Positions 15,448 to 25,482 of a stretch of 64,000 nucleotides of DNA are shown here, in pieces. The notes under the pieces were generated by a model. The model was not told the origin of the DNA. It ran no database searches and was given only the letters and a program-made list of their open reading frames with translations. The stretch is from Methanoculleus oceani (GTDB taxonomy: Archaea > Halobacteriota > Methanomicrobia > Methanomicrobiales > Methanoculleaceae). Position numbers and translations under genes: made by a program. The stretch lies in NCBI RefSeq assembly GCF_023702065.1, contig NZ_QFDM01000002.1:744001-808000 (forward strand). The letters run 5' to 3'. The stretch's first letter is position 1, and each line of letters begins with the position of its first letter.

Positions 15448-16731
15448 TTACAACTTCTGAATCGTGCAGACCATGCCGATCACGACACCCGCGGCATCGA
15501 TGATCGGGTCGGCGGAGATGCGGACCGCCTGTTTTGAACCGTCGTTTCTCACGAGTACCGCACCCTGCTTGCACTCTGCGGACCTGCCCTGCCGCAGCAC
15601 TTCCTCCGAGAGAATCTCCCTGGTATCGCTGCAGAGGAGGGACCATACCGGCTTTCCGGTCAGTTCTTCTCCGGCCTGGCCGGTCAGGCGCTCGGCTTCC
15701 GGACTGACGATGATGACCGTCCCGGCAGCATCGGTGGTGATCCTTGCCTCCTCCGGTTCAGGCACGCCCAGGATGCCCTGCTCGACCGATGAGTCCAGCC
15801 ACCCCTCCGCGGCTTTCCGCTCGGTCACCTCGATGCAGTAGAGAAGCTGCTCGAGCTGCTGGTTCGCACGTTCGAGTTCGGCGGTCCGCTCGGCAACGAG
15901 ATCTTCCAGGTGCTCGCGATGCCGGTGCAGCTCCTGCTCCGCTTCTTTGCGCTCCGTGATATCCCTGATGACGGCCATCAGGTGCATCTCGTACAGCGGC
16001 ACAACGCGGGCTTCGTAATGCCGGACCTCTCCGGTTTCCGTATGGCTGAACTCCAGGGGTGCGGCGGGAGCGCCTGTCCGCACGGCCTGCTGCAGTGCAT
16101 CCAGAAATGCCTCTCCTACCCCGGCAGGGAGCAGATCCTGCATCCGCCGCCCGAGCAGTGCCCGGGATACAAGCGGCGTCTCCGCGAGCCTCCCTGCTCT
16201 GGAGTCGAGGATCGTGCCGTCGGCGTTCAGTCGGATAAAGAGGTCCGGGAAGGCTTCGATCGCCGCGGTCAGTTCGGATGTGGCCTGCCTGAGGTGCTCC
16301 TCGGTCAGAGTCTGCTCGGTGACGTCCCGGATTGTGAGCAGAATGCAGCCACCCTCGACCGACGCCCGCCGGAACTCGATATCGCGCACCTTGCCGTCCC
16401 GGCAGACGGCACTCGCAACCAGGGTGCTCCGGTCGCCCAGGAGCAGTTCCTGCACCATACCCTGCACTTTTTGCCGGTATCCCGGGTTCGGGTGGGCATG
16501 CTCGAACCACGCGGCGAGGGTCGGTACATCCTCCCGGGTATACCCGGTGATCCGGGTAAACGCCGGGTTCAGGTACCGGCCTCCGCCCTCGCCGTCCACC
16601 AGAACGAGTCCGTCCGGCGCTTCACGAAGGATCGAGAGACAGACATCCTCTCCAAGGTGCGGCGATCCCCGGGCGTCGTGGGTGCCGGATGCTCCCCTCA
16701 CGGTGTCTCGAGCAGTATTGTTTCCCGTCAT
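15448..16731 (-). CDS. Multi-PAS sensory protein without output domain
   Basis: A 427-residue soluble protein made of three PAS domains, at about residues 30-140, 155-265 and 310-427. The first two are followed by the usual PAC ends (IRDVTEQ and IRDITERKEAEQEL), and a coiled linker runs through residues 265-305 (LVAERTAELERANQQLEQLL). No histidine-kinase, GGDEF or HTH domain is present and the protein ends with the third PAS. It must pass its signal by protein contact, for example to the kinase at 25483 or one outside the window. The ligand is unknown. It may be transcribed on its own. Confidence 0.82.
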   Translation of the reverse strand: MTGNNTARDTVRGASGTHDARGSPHLGEDVCLSILREAPDGLVLVDGEGGGRYLNPAFTRITGYTREDVPTLAAWFEHAHPNPGYRQKVQGMVQELLLGDRSTLVASAVCRDGKVRDIEFRRASVEGGCILLTIRDVTEQTLTEEHLRQATSELTAAIEAFPDLFIRLNADGTILDSRAGRLAETPLVSRALLGRRMQDLLPAGVGEAFLDALQQAVRTGAPAAPLEFSHTETGEVRHYEARVVPLYEMHLMAVIRDITERKEAEQELHRHREHLEDLVAERTAELERANQQLEQLLYCIEVTERKAAEGWLDSSVEQGILGVPEPEEARITTDAAGTVIIVSPEAERLTGQAGEELTGKPVWSLLCSDTREILSEEVLRQGRSAECKQGAVLVRNDGSKQAVRISADPIIDAAGVVIGMVCTIQKL

Positions 16732-16986
16732 TGTAATCGATCCTCCCTGATGTATCCGAATATTCTGGGCCGTAAGCGCAGTCCGTAGGAGATTTTGCCT
16801 GTTGCGATAAATATATTCATCGTTATGCCTTTCCGTCTTATCTTCGAGATTGGCTTTTTTAACGGGACATCCAGAGGATTACCGTAAATTCGACACTGCC
16901 CGGAGGGAACGGGTGAATCCAGGAGGGGACGCGGGGTCGCCCACGACCAGGGATCTCCGGGGGATCTTTGCAATACGAAGTCACGT

Positions 16987-18165
16987 TCAGGTCTCCTTGA
17001 TCTTCAGGATCCGCAGACTATACTGGTCGACGCTCGTGAAGAAAGCGGACCTCGCCCCTTTCGCCCGATCTTCGTCTCCCTCGATGAAGTCGCGGAGGAT
17101 GTACTCCAGTGCCGTGATGTAGTAATCCCGCCCTGGCGAAGCCTTCTTTGCCTCCTCAAAGCAGACGTAACTCTCGGTCTTGTGGTTGCACATGACCTCG
17201 AGCACGGCATCCAGCATCAGGAGCAGGTGCCGGGGGAACTCTTTCAAGATCGCCAGTTTTCGGAAACTGGCGTAGGATCTCGATTGCCCTCCGAGAATCG
17301 CAAGTTTCATCCCGTAATAGAGCGGCTCATGGTCGTCGGGATACTGCTGCATCATCTGTTTGACGATAGCGGCGGCACCGCTCCCGTTGCGCAGCTCTAC
17401 ACGGGTATTGAACGCCTCGGTCAGGAAGAATCTGTCATCCGAGAACCGTTCCGTAGCAAGGGAAAGGAGGTGCTGGCGACGTTCCGCATCCCCTTCGTGT
17501 TTTGTCCGGGAGATACCGATGCGATAGAACCCCGGTTCGCTCGGGAACCAGGTGAACGCCAGATCCAGCATGAACCAGAAGATCGAGTTCAGCCGGGTTT
17601 CTTTGCGATCGAAGAAACCGAGGCGGTTGAGCGGGGCGCGGATCCGGGAGAGATTCAGCATCTCCTCGCGGGCATGAAGCTCCAGATCGTCGGGACGGGG
17701 ACCCGGCGTCCTGTTCTTCGCCAGGGACAGGGCGTAGTAACAGTAGGCTATTGCGGCGTTGATACGACCGTCATGGGCCTTATGGGGCGTAAGGTACTCG
17801 ATTGCATGATGGTAGTTGCCGGTATCGATCAGTTTGAGGCCCACGATCACATCGAGGGTTACCCGGCCCTTTCTCCGCCGCTTGTTCCCCATGGCATGCC
17901 GCAGGGTCTTCTCGAGAAACTCCGTAGTAGGGGCCTCGCGCGTGGTGTTGATGAGCGTGAAGACGGTCGCATCGATGAAGTCATCGTGGGCCCCGTCGTC
18001 CAGGTCGGGAAAGGTCTTGTCGAGCGTGGCGGCAACGTGCCCGAAGAAGACCGGGAGGTTTGCTTCAACCTGTTCGGTATGCTTTACGATGTAATCGTCC
18101 ATGGTAGCCCGGAGCTGCTCGAGTCTCCTGTTCCGGAGTGCTTCGGGCTGCCATGCACCTTCCAT
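16987..18165 (-). CDS. Uncharacterised helical-repeat-like protein
   Basis: A 392-residue protein I do not recognise. It is predicted almost entirely alpha-helical and has repeat-like helix pairs resembling TPR units (KLIDTGNYHHAIEYLTPHK, then AIAYCYYALSLAKNR, then YYITALEYILRDFIEGDEDRA in short blocks). It has no signal peptide or membrane segment and is charged throughout. The start is uncertain: MEGAWQPEAL at 18165 or MDDYIVKHTE at 18102, neither with a clear ribosome site. It is flanked by a PAS-only protein and a thioesterase, with no operon partner. Confidence 0.62.
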   Translation of the reverse strand: MEGAWQPEALRNRRLEQLRATMDDYIVKHTEQVEANLPVFFGHVAATLDKTFPDLDDGAHDDFIDATVFTLINTTREAPTTEFLEKTLRHAMGNKRRRKGRVTLDVIVGLKLIDTGNYHHAIEYLTPHKAHDGRINAAIAYCYYALSLAKNRTPGPRPDDLELHAREEMLNLSRIRAPLNRLGFFDRKETRLNSIFWFMLDLAFTWFPSEPGFYRIGISRTKHEGDAERRQHLLSLATERFSDDRFFLTEAFNTRVELRNGSGAAAIVKQMMQQYPDDHEPLYYGMKLAILGGQSRSYASFRKLAILKEFPRHLLLMLDAVLEVMCNHKTESYVCFEEAKKASPGRDYYITALEYILRDFIEGDEDRAKGARSAFFTSVDQYSLRILKIKET

Positions 18166-18451
18166 ACCGGTACAGATAGAGGACGAAACGAGATATTTGT
18201 TTTTATATGATCTCCGGGACCCATCCGGCAGTGAGGAGCATCCGCTCCCGTATTCGCCACGTTAAGGAGAGGAACCGTTCCGGGCGAGGGGTTGCCGGAA
18301 CCCTGGCGAGGGAATCGGCCCGACCGGGTACGGTGCAGCGGCGACCCCGGCCTTCAACCGATAAAACGGCCGGTTACACGAATGAAACGCTGCATCAGGC
18401 ATGATATTCACAACGTTTATCCCGGCGGACCTCAAAGCCTCTCGCACACAG

Positions 18452-18874
18452 GTGCGTGGTCGCGTGGGCTACATTGACGAACTAAAACGGGTTGGAAGAG
18501 ACGCGAATCCCTTCTTTACGTTGATGGGGATAGAGGTGGGTGAGTTCGGCGACGGGTGCGCCCGCCTCACCATGGAGGTCAGACCGGATATGCTGAACGG
18601 TGCCGGGTGGCTCCAGGGAGGGATCTACGTGGCGCTCGCAGACGAGGCGATTGCCCTTGCACTCTACACGCTCCTTGCCGAGAACGAAAGGATCGCCACG
18701 ATCGACGAGCACACCAGTTTCATCAAAGGCGTCAACGTCGGGACGATAGCCGCCACCGGAAGGGTCATCCGCAAAGGGCGCCGGGTGGCGTTTGCAGACG
18801 GAGAGGTCCGGAGCGCGGCGGACGACACGCTTCTTGCCCGGACGTCGACATCGTTTGCGGTCATCGAGAAGTGA
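18452..18874 (+). CDS. PaaI-type hotdog thioesterase
   Basis: A hotdog-fold protein of about 140 residues. Characteristic blocks are [44 protein letters not shown] (the GG-x7-D catalytic helix) and [12 protein letters not shown]. Family members hydrolyse acyl- or aryl-CoA thioesters. I chose GTG at 18452 because a TATA-like CGTTTATC lies about 33 nt upstream and it leaves the usual short N-terminus. An ATG at 18401 would add 17 residues that overlap that box. Natural substrate unknown. Confidence 0.75.
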   Translation: MRGRVGYIDELKRVGRDANPFFTLMGIEVGEFGDGCARLTMEVRPDMLNGAGWLQGGIYVALADEAIALALYTLLAENERIATIDEHTSFIKGVNVGTIAATGRVIRKGRRVAFADGEVRSAADDTLLARTSTSFAVIEK

Positions 18875-19011
18875 CACCACGGCGGACTGCCGGCAGAACC
18901 CCCCGTTGCGCGGCCGGGGATTCTGCGGGACTGCCGGAACAATACATTCTCAATACCCAAGATCACATACATAAGATAGAGAACCTGGAACAACCGGAGG
19001 GGAACGAGAGT

Positions 19012-20601
19012 TTGAAGTATATCGTTGTAACCGGCGGCGTCATGAGCGGGCTCGGGAAGGGCATCACCACCGCATCCATCGGCCGCCTCTTAAAAAACCG
19101 CGGATACCAGGTAACGGCGGTGAAGATCGACCCGTACCTGAACATCGATGCCGGCACCATGAACCCCGCCCAGCACGGTGAGGTCTTCGTCCTCTCCGAC
19201 GGCGGGGAAGTCGACCTCGACCTCGGCAACTACGAACGGTTCCTGAACATCAGCCTCAGATCAATCCACAATATCACGACGGGCAAGGTTTACCGGGACG
19301 TCATCGAGAAAGAGCGGCGCGGGGACTTCCTCGGCGCGACCGTCCAGATCATCCCTCACATCACCGACGAGATCCGGCACTGCATCGGCCGGGCGGCAAA
19401 GGAGCAGATCAACGGCGACAGGGTAGCCGAGATCTGCCTGGTGGAGGTCGGCGGCACGGTCGGCGATATCGAGAGCATGCCGTTCCTCGAGGCCGTCCGG
19501 CAGATGCACGGCGAACTCGCGCCGGAGGACATGATCCTGGTCCATGTCACCCTGGTCCCGGTGGACACCATGGGAGACTTCAAGACCAAGCCCACGCAGC
19601 ACTCGGTCAAGGCCCTGCGGGAACTCGGGCTACAGCCCGACATCATCGTCGCGAGGAGCCGCGAGGTGCTCAGCCCGCAGACGAAGAAGAAGATATCCAC
19701 CTTCACCGATGTCCCGGCAAAAGCCGTGATCTCGGCAAAGGACGTCCCCGACATCTACCAGATCCCGATGGAACTGGAGAAGGAGGGGCTTGCGGACGTC
19801 GTCTGCAACTACCTGACCCTCGATAACAGGGAGCCGGACACCGCGTGGTACCGGGTCGTCTCGCAGGAATACACGAACCGGGCGACGGTCGCCATCGTCA
19901 GCAAGTACGGGATCGAGGACGTCTACATCTCCATCAAGGAGTCGCTCAAGCATGCAGGCAGGGCGCTCTCCACCGAGGTAAACATACGCTGGCTGGATGC
20001 GGAGGCGTTCGAACTCCGTGACCTTGCCGATGTCGACGGCATCCTGATCCCGGGAGGGTTCGGCAAGCGCGGCATCGAAGGTAAGATCCGGGCGATACAG
20101 TATGCCCGCGAGAACAACAAACCCTACCTCGGCCTCTGCCTCGGCTTCCAGCTCTCGGTGATCGAGTATGCGCGGCACGTCCTCGGCATTCCCGATGCCA
20201 CCAGCGAAGAGATGGGACCAGGGGCGCACGTCATCGCCATCCTCCCCGAGCAGGAGGAGGTCTCTGATCTCGGCGGCACGATGCGCCTCGGGAACTGCGA
20301 CGTCGTTCTCAAGGAAGGGACGAGGGTGGCCGGCCTCTACGGCAGGACCGCGATCGTGGAGCGGCACCGGCACCGCTACGAGGTGAACCCGAAGTTCATC
20401 GCCGACCTTGAGAACGCCGGCCTCGTCTTCTCGGGCACCTGCGGGAACCGGATGGAGGTCTGCGAACTCCCGGATCACCCCTTCTACCTCGCGACACAGT
20501 TCCACCCCGAGTTCAGATCGAGCCCCACAAACCCCTCCCCGCCCTACATCGGCTTTGTAGCTGCATGCAAAAAGAATAAATCAACTTCAGATACCAGGTG
20601 A
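19012..20601 (+). CDS. pyrG: CTP synthase
   Basis: CTP synthase of 529 residues, which aminates UTP to CTP using glutamine and ATP. The amidoligase domain starts [19 protein letters not shown], with [16 protein letters not shown] and the [14 protein letters not shown] block. The C-terminal glutamine amidotransferase carries the nucleophile in LGLCLGFQ and ends near LATQFHPEF. The start is a TTG at 19012, preceded by GGAGGGG at about nine bases, because the longer open frame upstream has no family similarity. It is followed after 9 nt by the GMP synthase gene. Confidence 0.95.
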   Translation: MKYIVVTGGVMSGLGKGITTASIGRLLKNRGYQVTAVKIDPYLNIDAGTMNPAQHGEVFVLSDGGEVDLDLGNYERFLNISLRSIHNITTGKVYRDVIEKERRGDFLGATVQIIPHITDEIRHCIGRAAKEQINGDRVAEICLVEVGGTVGDIESMPFLEAVRQMHGELAPEDMILVHVTLVPVDTMGDFKTKPTQHSVKALRELGLQPDIIVARSREVLSPQTKKKISTFTDVPAKAVISAKDVPDIYQIPMELEKEGLADVVCNYLTLDNREPDTAWYRVVSQEYTNRATVAIVSKYGIEDVYISIKESLKHAGRALSTEVNIRWLDAEAFELRDLADVDGILIPGGFGKRGIEGKIRAIQYARENNKPYLGLCLGFQLSVIEYARHVLGIPDATSEEMGPGAHVIAILPEQEEVSDLGGTMRLGNCDVVLKEGTRVAGLYGRTAIVERHRHRYEVNPKFIADLENAGLVFSGTCGNRMEVCELPDHPFYLATQFHPEFRSSPTNPSPPYIGFVAACKKNKSTSDTR

Positions 20602-20610
20602 GACAGCAAA

Positions 20611-21528
20611 ATGGTAAACGTTGAGAAGTTTATCGATCAGGCAGTCCGGCAGATACGCGATACTGCAGGTGTTGATAAAGTCGTGATGGCACTCTCCGGC
20701 GGCGTGGACTCGTCGGTCTGCGCGGCACTGGCTGCCCGTGCCATCGGCGACCAACTCGTCCCGATATACGTGGATACCGGCCTCATGCGGAAGGGAGAGA
20801 CCGAACGGATTCGGTCTCTCTTTGCCGACGTAAACCTCCGTGTCGTGGATGCGGCAGATGAATTCTTCGAGGCGCTCACAGGCGTCACGGACCCCGAAGA
20901 GAAGCGCAAGGTCATCGGTGCGAAGTTCATCCGGATCTTCGAGCGTGAAGCAAAAAGGACGGGAGCGACGATGCTCCTGCAGGGGACCATCTACCCCGAC
21001 CGTATCGAGAGCGAAGGGGGCATCAAGAGCCACCACAACGTGGGAGGCATGCCCCTCGATATCGAGTTCAAAGGTGTCATCGAGCCGCTTGCCGACCTCT
21101 ACAAGGACGAGGTCCGCGATGTGGCCGGCGGGCTCGGCCTTCCCGTGGAGATCCAGCACCGGATGCCTTTCCCGGGACCGGGACTCGCCGTCAGGGTGCT
21201 CGGCGAGGTGACGAGGGAGAAGATCGCGATCGTCCGGGAGGCAAACGCCATCGTCGAGGAGTGCCTGGTGGAGAAGTTCCAGCCCTGGCAGTGCTTTGCC
21301 GCGCTCCTCGGCCTCGGGACCGGGGTCAAAGGAGACATCCGGCTGCACGGCTGGATCGTCGCGGTCCGGGCCGTCCAGTCACGGGACGGTATGACCGCCG
21401 ACCCCCTGCTCCTGCCCTACGACACCCTTGCCCGGATAGCGACCAGGATCACCGCCGAGATCCCCGGTGTCGCCCGGGTCGTCTACGACGTCACCCCCAA
21501 ACCCCCCGCGACGATCGAGTACGAGTGA
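20611..21528 (+). CDS. guaAB: GMP synthase, ATP-pyrophosphatase subunit B
   Basis: A 305-residue subunit that activates XMP with ATP and aminates it to GMP using ammonia from a separate glutaminase subunit. The PP-loop SGGVDSSV is near residue 30, then [25 protein letters not shown] and [12 protein letters not shown], ending with the dimerisation domain. No glutaminase domain is present, as in the two-subunit archaeal enzyme; the partner gene is not in this window. It sits 9 nt after pyrG and 8 nt before argD. Confidence 0.94.
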   Translation: MVNVEKFIDQAVRQIRDTAGVDKVVMALSGGVDSSVCAALAARAIGDQLVPIYVDTGLMRKGETERIRSLFADVNLRVVDAADEFFEALTGVTDPEEKRKVIGAKFIRIFEREAKRTGATMLLQGTIYPDRIESEGGIKSHHNVGGMPLDIEFKGVIEPLADLYKDEVRDVAGGLGLPVEIQHRMPFPGPGLAVRVLGEVTREKIAIVREANAIVEECLVEKFQPWQCFAALLGLGTGVKGDIRLHGWIVAVRAVQSRDGMTADPLLLPYDTLARIATRITAEIPGVARVVYDVTPKPPATIEYE

Positions 21529-21536
21529 GGAAGAAT

Positions 21537-22703
21537 ATGGAACAAAAATCACGGGAGGGTAATGCCCGCGACTACATCATGGAAGAAGATTCACGGGAAC
21601 TTGATGCTCGCTACTACATGCCCGCGTTTTCCCGGACGATGAAGATCGTCCGCGGTGCGGGGTCGCGCGTCTGGGACGACCAGGGACGGGAGTACATCGA
21701 CTGCGTGGCCGGGATCGCGGTCTGCAGCACCGGCCACTGCCACCCGAAGGTGGTAGAGGCGATCTGCGACCAGGCTCACCGGCTGATCCACTGCTCAAAC
21801 CTCTACTACGTCCCGAACCAGGCGGAACTTGCGGAGAAACTGGTGGGGATCACGGGACTATCCAAAGCGTTCCTCTCGAACTCCGGCGCGGAGGCGAATG
21901 AAGGCGCGATAAAACTCGCCCGCGTCCGGACGGGGAAAAAGAAGTTCGTCGCGTTCACTCACGGGTTCCACGGCAGGACCTGCGGGTCGCTCGCCGTCAC
22001 CCACAAACCCGCGATCCGGGAGCCGTTCGAGCCGCTCTCGCCCGCCTGCACCTTCGTGGACTACGGCGACCTGGACGCTCTCGCGGAGGCCGTCGATAGG
22101 GATACCGCGGGTGTCTTCGTCGAGCCGATCCAGGGAGAAGCAGGGGTCCTGATCCCGCCCGACAGTTACCTCCGGGGCATCCGGGAGATCTGCGACGATG
22201 CCGGCGCGCTGATGATCGTCGACGAGGTGCAGACCGGGATGGGCCGGACCGGCAAGTGGCTTGCCATCCAGCACACCGGCGTCACCCCCGACATCGTCAC
22301 GCTCGCAAAAGGGCTTGCAAGCGGCTTTCCGATCGGCGCGCTCGTCGCCCGCGAGGGGCTTGAGTTTGGAAGGAGCGAGCACGGCAGCACCTTTGCCGGA
22401 GGGCCGCTCGCCTGTGCGGCGGCACTCGCGACGATCGGCGTCATCGAGGAGGTCCTCCCCGATGTCGCGCGGAAGGGCGAGCGGTTCATGAAAGGCCTTG
22501 CCCCCCACAACCCGCGGGGCCGCGGCCTGATGATCGGCATCACGGTCGGCGACCGGTGCGCGGAGATCCAGCGCACCTGCGCCGAGCACGGGGTGCTCGT
22601 CAACTGCGCAGCCGATGGGAATCTCCGCCTGATCCCCCCGCTGGTGATCACGGACGAAGAGATCAACGCGGCTCTCGGTGTCATCAATGCGGCACTTGAT
22701 TAG
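21537..22703 (+). CDS. argD: Acetylornithine aminotransferase
   Basis: A 388-residue class III PLP aminotransferase for arginine synthesis, possibly also succinyldiaminopimelate transamination. Visible are NSGAEANEGAIKLAR, FHGRTCGSLAVT, VEPIQGEAGV, IVDEVQTGMGRTG and the PLP lysine in LAKGLASGFPIGA. The start at 21537 has GTGAGGA upstream. Its first 28 residues are a near-duplicate of a 14-residue unit (SREGNARDYIM, then SRELDARYYM), so the ancestral start was probably 21579. It overlaps hisC by 17 nt. Confidence 0.92.
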   Translation: MEQKSREGNARDYIMEEDSRELDARYYMPAFSRTMKIVRGAGSRVWDDQGREYIDCVAGIAVCSTGHCHPKVVEAICDQAHRLIHCSNLYYVPNQAELAEKLVGITGLSKAFLSNSGAEANEGAIKLARVRTGKKKFVAFTHGFHGRTCGSLAVTHKPAIREPFEPLSPACTFVDYGDLDALAEAVDRDTAGVFVEPIQGEAGVLIPPDSYLRGIREICDDAGALMIVDEVQTGMGRTGKWLAIQHTGVTPDIVTLAKGLASGFPIGALVAREGLEFGRSEHGSTFAGGPLACAAALATIGVIEEVLPDVARKGERFMKGLAPHNPRGRGLMIGITVGDRCAEIQRTCAEHGVLVNCAADGNLRLIPPLVITDEEINAALGVINAALD

Positions 22704-23748
22704 AGCGTGCTTTTCGGGCGCGACGGGATACTCCTACGCCAAGAAGGCGGAGGATGTCGCGCGGGAGCACGGCATCGACCGGGTGGCACGCCTCGCGAGC
22801 AACGAGAACCCCCGGCCGCCCTCGCCCGCCGCAATCGAAGCGGCGACAGCCGCTCTCCGGACGATCAATCGTTACCCGGACGAGCGGGCGTCGGCGCTCG
22901 TCGAGGCCCTCCGCCGCTACCACGGCGACTACCGGTTCGTCACCGGCGCAGGGATGGACGGCGTCATCGAGACGGTGATCCGGACGGTCGTCGAGCCCGG
23001 GGAGACGGTGGTCGTCTCGACCCCAACCTTCTCATTCTACGGGCTCGCGGCCGCGGCGCACGGTGCCCGGGTCGTGAGCGTCCCCCGCCGGGAGAAGGAC
23101 TTCTCGGTCGATACGGCGGGATTCATCGAGGCATGCCGGGGGGCGAAACTCGCCTTCCTCTGCACCCCGAACAACCCCACGGGGAACTCGGTCCCGCCGG
23201 AAGCGGTCGAGGAGATCCTCGAGGGGATGGAGGGGCTGCTCTTCCTCGACAACGCTTACGTCGACTTTGCGGATCTTGACTACCGCCCCCTCATGCAGCG
23301 GCACGAGAACCTGATCCTCGGGCGGACGATGTCGAAGATCTTCGCCCTCGCCGGGCTGCGGGTCGGCTACGCCTTCGTCCCCGGGTGGCTGGAACCGTTC
23401 TACCACCGGGCGGCGACCCCGTTTGCGCTGAACTCGGTCTCTCTCGCGGCGGCCGCCGGGGCGCTTACCGACCCCGACCGGGTGCTTGAAGCCCGCGACC
23501 ACATCCGGGAGTGGAGGCAGCGGTTCCTCGAGGAGATCCCGTTTAAGACGTATCCCTCGGACGCAAACTTTGTTATGATAGACGTCGCTCCTCACACCGG
23601 GGACGAGGCGACGGAACGCCTCGCGGCGAAGGGCGTCCTCGTCCGATCCTGCACCGGTTTCCCGGGACTCGGCAACCGTTTCATCAGGGTCAGCATCGGC
23701 GAAGACTGGGAGAACATTCGATTCCTCGAGGCGATCAAAGACTTATGA
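22687..23748 (+). CDS. hisC: Histidinol-phosphate aminotransferase
   Basis: A 353-residue class I/II PLP aminotransferase acting in histidine synthesis. It shows LASNENPRPPSPAA, RYPD, TPNNPTGNSVP, DNAYVDFA, and the PLP lysine in TMSKIFALAGLRVGY, all typical of HisC. The most natural start is ATG at 22687 within the end of argD; GTG at 22678 is an alternative. Its stop overlaps the start of the adenylate-kinase-like gene, so argD-hisC-AK6-phosphatidyltransferase form one translationally coupled unit. Confidence 0.9.
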   Translation: MRHLIRACFSGATGYSYAKKAEDVAREHGIDRVARLASNENPRPPSPAAIEAATAALRTINRYPDERASALVEALRRYHGDYRFVTGAGMDGVIETVIRTVVEPGETVVVSTPTFSFYGLAAAAHGARVVSVPRREKDFSVDTAGFIEACRGAKLAFLCTPNNPTGNSVPPEAVEEILEGMEGLLFLDNAYVDFADLDYRPLMQRHENLILGRTMSKIFALAGLRVGYAFVPGWLEPFYHRAATPFALNSVSLAAAAGALTDPDRVLEARDHIREWRQRFLEEIPFKTYPSDANFVMIDVAPHTGDEATERLAAKGVLVRSCTGFPGLGNRFIRVSIGEDWENIRFLEAIKDL

Positions 23749-24257
23749 TGACGGGCATCACCGGCACGCCGGGAACAGGGAAGACATCCATCGCGGCCGA
23801 ACTCGAGCACCGGGGCTACCCGGTCGTCCGCCTGGCCGATACGGTGCGGCCCTACATCATCGAGGAGGACTGCTCCCGCCAGACGCTGGTGGTGGACGTC
23901 GACCGGTGGGTGGAAGAGTTCGAGGCGGTCGACGGGCTTGTCGAGGGGCACCTCGCGCACCTCCTCCCCTGCGACCGGGTAGTGGTGCTCCGGTGCCGTC
24001 CCGACATCCTGCGGCAGCGTCTCGCGCCGCGGAACTACCCGGAGGGGAAGGTCGCGGAGAACGTCGAGGCGGAGGCGCTCGACGTCATCCTGATCGAGAC
24101 GCTCGAGGAACACCCGGAAGATCACGTCTTTGAGATTGATACGACCGATCTCTCCGTCGGCGAATGTGCAGACCGGATCGAGCAGGTTATCCGGGGAGAA
24201 CTCCCGCCTTCCTGCGGGTCCATCGACTGGACCGATTACCTGGAGCCCGGCAGATGA
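23745..24257 (+). CDS. AK6/Fap7-like adenylate kinase
   Basis: A 170-residue P-loop kinase with GTPGTGKTS at residues 7-15, LVVDVDRWVEEF, GHLAHLLPCDRVVVLRC and RNYPEGKVAENVEAE. This is the archaeal AK6 (UPF0129) family, whose eukaryotic relative Fap7/hCINAP has adenylate kinase and ATPase activity and helps 18S rRNA processing with uS11. Its start codon overlaps the hisC stop and its stop overlaps the next start (ATGA). The coupling to amino-acid genes is probably positional. Confidence 0.88.
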   Translation: MMTGITGTPGTGKTSIAAELEHRGYPVVRLADTVRPYIIEEDCSRQTLVVDVDRWVEEFEAVDGLVEGHLAHLLPCDRVVVLRCRPDILRQRLAPRNYPEGKVAENVEAEALDVILIETLEEHPEDHVFEIDTTDLSVGECADRIEQVIRGELPPSCGSIDWTDYLEPGR

Positions 24258-24856
24258 CACTGGACCAGTTCCGGCCGCATGTGCAGGGCATCGTGCAGCC
24301 CGTGGTGAACCTGGCAAGAAAGATCGGGGTCACTCCGAACGGGCTGACGATTGCATCGTTTTTTGTTTCGATACTTGCCGGTATTGCGTTCTATGCCGGG
24401 GGGGTCGTGCTCGGCGTCGTCATGGTCGTCTTCAACGCCGTCTTCGACGCGCTTGACGGAGCGCTCGCCCGGGACATGGGGATCGCGGGCCTCCGCGGGG
24501 ATTTCCTGGACCATGTCATCGACCGGTACGCCGACATCTTCATCATCACCGGGATCTTTGCGGGCGGCGCCGCATCCTGGCCGATCGGCGTCTTCGCGCT
24601 GACCGGGGTCCTGATGTCCTCATACCTCGGCACCCAGGCGCAGGCCGTCGGGGTGGGAAGGTTTTACGGGGGCATTCTCGGCCGGGCAGACCGCCTGGTG
24701 TTGATCATCATCGCCGGCGTGCTCACGGTGCTGCTTCCGGGAGAGATCTACGGTCTGAACTACCTCGGGTGGCTTCTCGTCATATTCGGCGTCCTCGGGC
24801 ACTACACCGCCTTCCAGCGTTTCGCCCACGTCTGGCGGCAGATCGAAAAAAAGTGA
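24254..24856 (+). CDS. CDP-alcohol phosphatidyltransferase family (archaeal phospholipid headgroup synthase)
   Basis: A 200-residue membrane enzyme with about six transmembrane helices. The complete CDP-alcohol transferase signature D-x2-D-G-x2-A-R-x8-G-x3-D-x3-D is present, starting at DALDGALAR and ending DHVID. The compact size and IGVTPNGLTIASF N-terminus resemble archaetidylinositol phosphate synthase, which joins CDP-archaeol to inositol phosphate, but other headgroups cannot be excluded. It overlaps the AK6 gene by 4 nt and is convergent with tspO, 6 nt away. Confidence 0.87.
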   Translation: MTLDQFRPHVQGIVQPVVNLARKIGVTPNGLTIASFFVSILAGIAFYAGGVVLGVVMVVFNAVFDALDGALARDMGIAGLRGDFLDHVIDRYADIFIITGIFAGGAASWPIGVFALTGVLMSSYLGTQAQAVGVGRFYGGILGRADRLVLIIIAGVLTVLLPGEIYGLNYLGWLLVIFGVLGHYTAFQRFAHVWRQIEKK

Positions 24857-24862
24857 CCGTCC

Positions 24863-25348
24863 TCACGGGTTGAGGACGTAGATGCCGTAGTTGAGGTAGG
24901 CCGCAAAACTCACCCAGAGAAGGTAGGGGACGAGGAGCACCGCCGCGGATACCGATACCCGGTAGAAGGCGGCTATCGTCATGAGGATTGCAATCCAGAG
25001 GAGCACGATCTCGAGAAAAGCGAAGTACGGTGCCTGGAGTCCGAAGAAGAGGTACGACCAGAGGACGTTTAAGACAAGCTGGATGCCGAAGATCGCCATA
25101 GCGACGCGTACGTTCTTCTGTCCCCACCCCCTGCTCCAGACAAGATAGAGCGCGATGCCCATGAGAATGTAGAGTACCGTCCAGACGGGACCGAAGACCC
25201 ACGCAGGAGGGTTCAGCTCGGGTTTCGCAAGAGCGGCGTACCAGGTCGGGATTGCTGGTGTCGTGAAGATCGACCCGATCAGCGCCGCAAGCAGGCAGAT
25301 CGTGATCGAAGTAAATAACTGGGTAACCCGGACGTATACAGATGCCAC
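24863..25348 (-). CDS. tspO: TspO/MBR family membrane protein
   Basis: A 161-residue protein with five hydrophobic helices. The family motifs are clear: WYAALAKPELNPPAWVFGPVWTVLY split over the first loop and helix 2, then GIALYLVW, QLVLNVLWSYLFFGLQAP, and VPYLLWVSFAAYLNYGIYVLN at the end. TspO proteins bind tetrapyrroles and respond to oxygen or stress in bacteria. Methanogens make tetrapyrroles such as F430 and corrinoids, so a link is possible. It is monocistronic and convergent with the phosphatidyltransferase gene. Confidence 0.9.
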   Translation of the reverse strand: MASVYVRVTQLFTSITICLLAALIGSIFTTPAIPTWYAALAKPELNPPAWVFGPVWTVLYILMGIALYLVWSRGWGQKNVRVAMAIFGIQLVLNVLWSYLFFGLQAPYFAFLEIVLLWIAILMTIAAFYRVSVSAAVLLVPYLLWVSFAAYLNYGIYVLNP

Positions 25349-25482
25349 GACGCTAAATAGTGACCGTGTGCCTTAAAACTTTTGCTCTCGGTGCGAAACG
25401 TCAGCCCTCGCTCCGACGTAAAGCCGACGATATACCGCTCCTGACCCGGGACCGAGGAGACTCTTCGGACAGAGCCGGGGAG

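Noticed and set aside
18556-19011. N-terminal extension of CTP synthase
   Set aside because: The open frame reaches back into the thioesterase gene, but CTP synthase homology begins exactly at the TTG at 19012, which has a good ribosome site.
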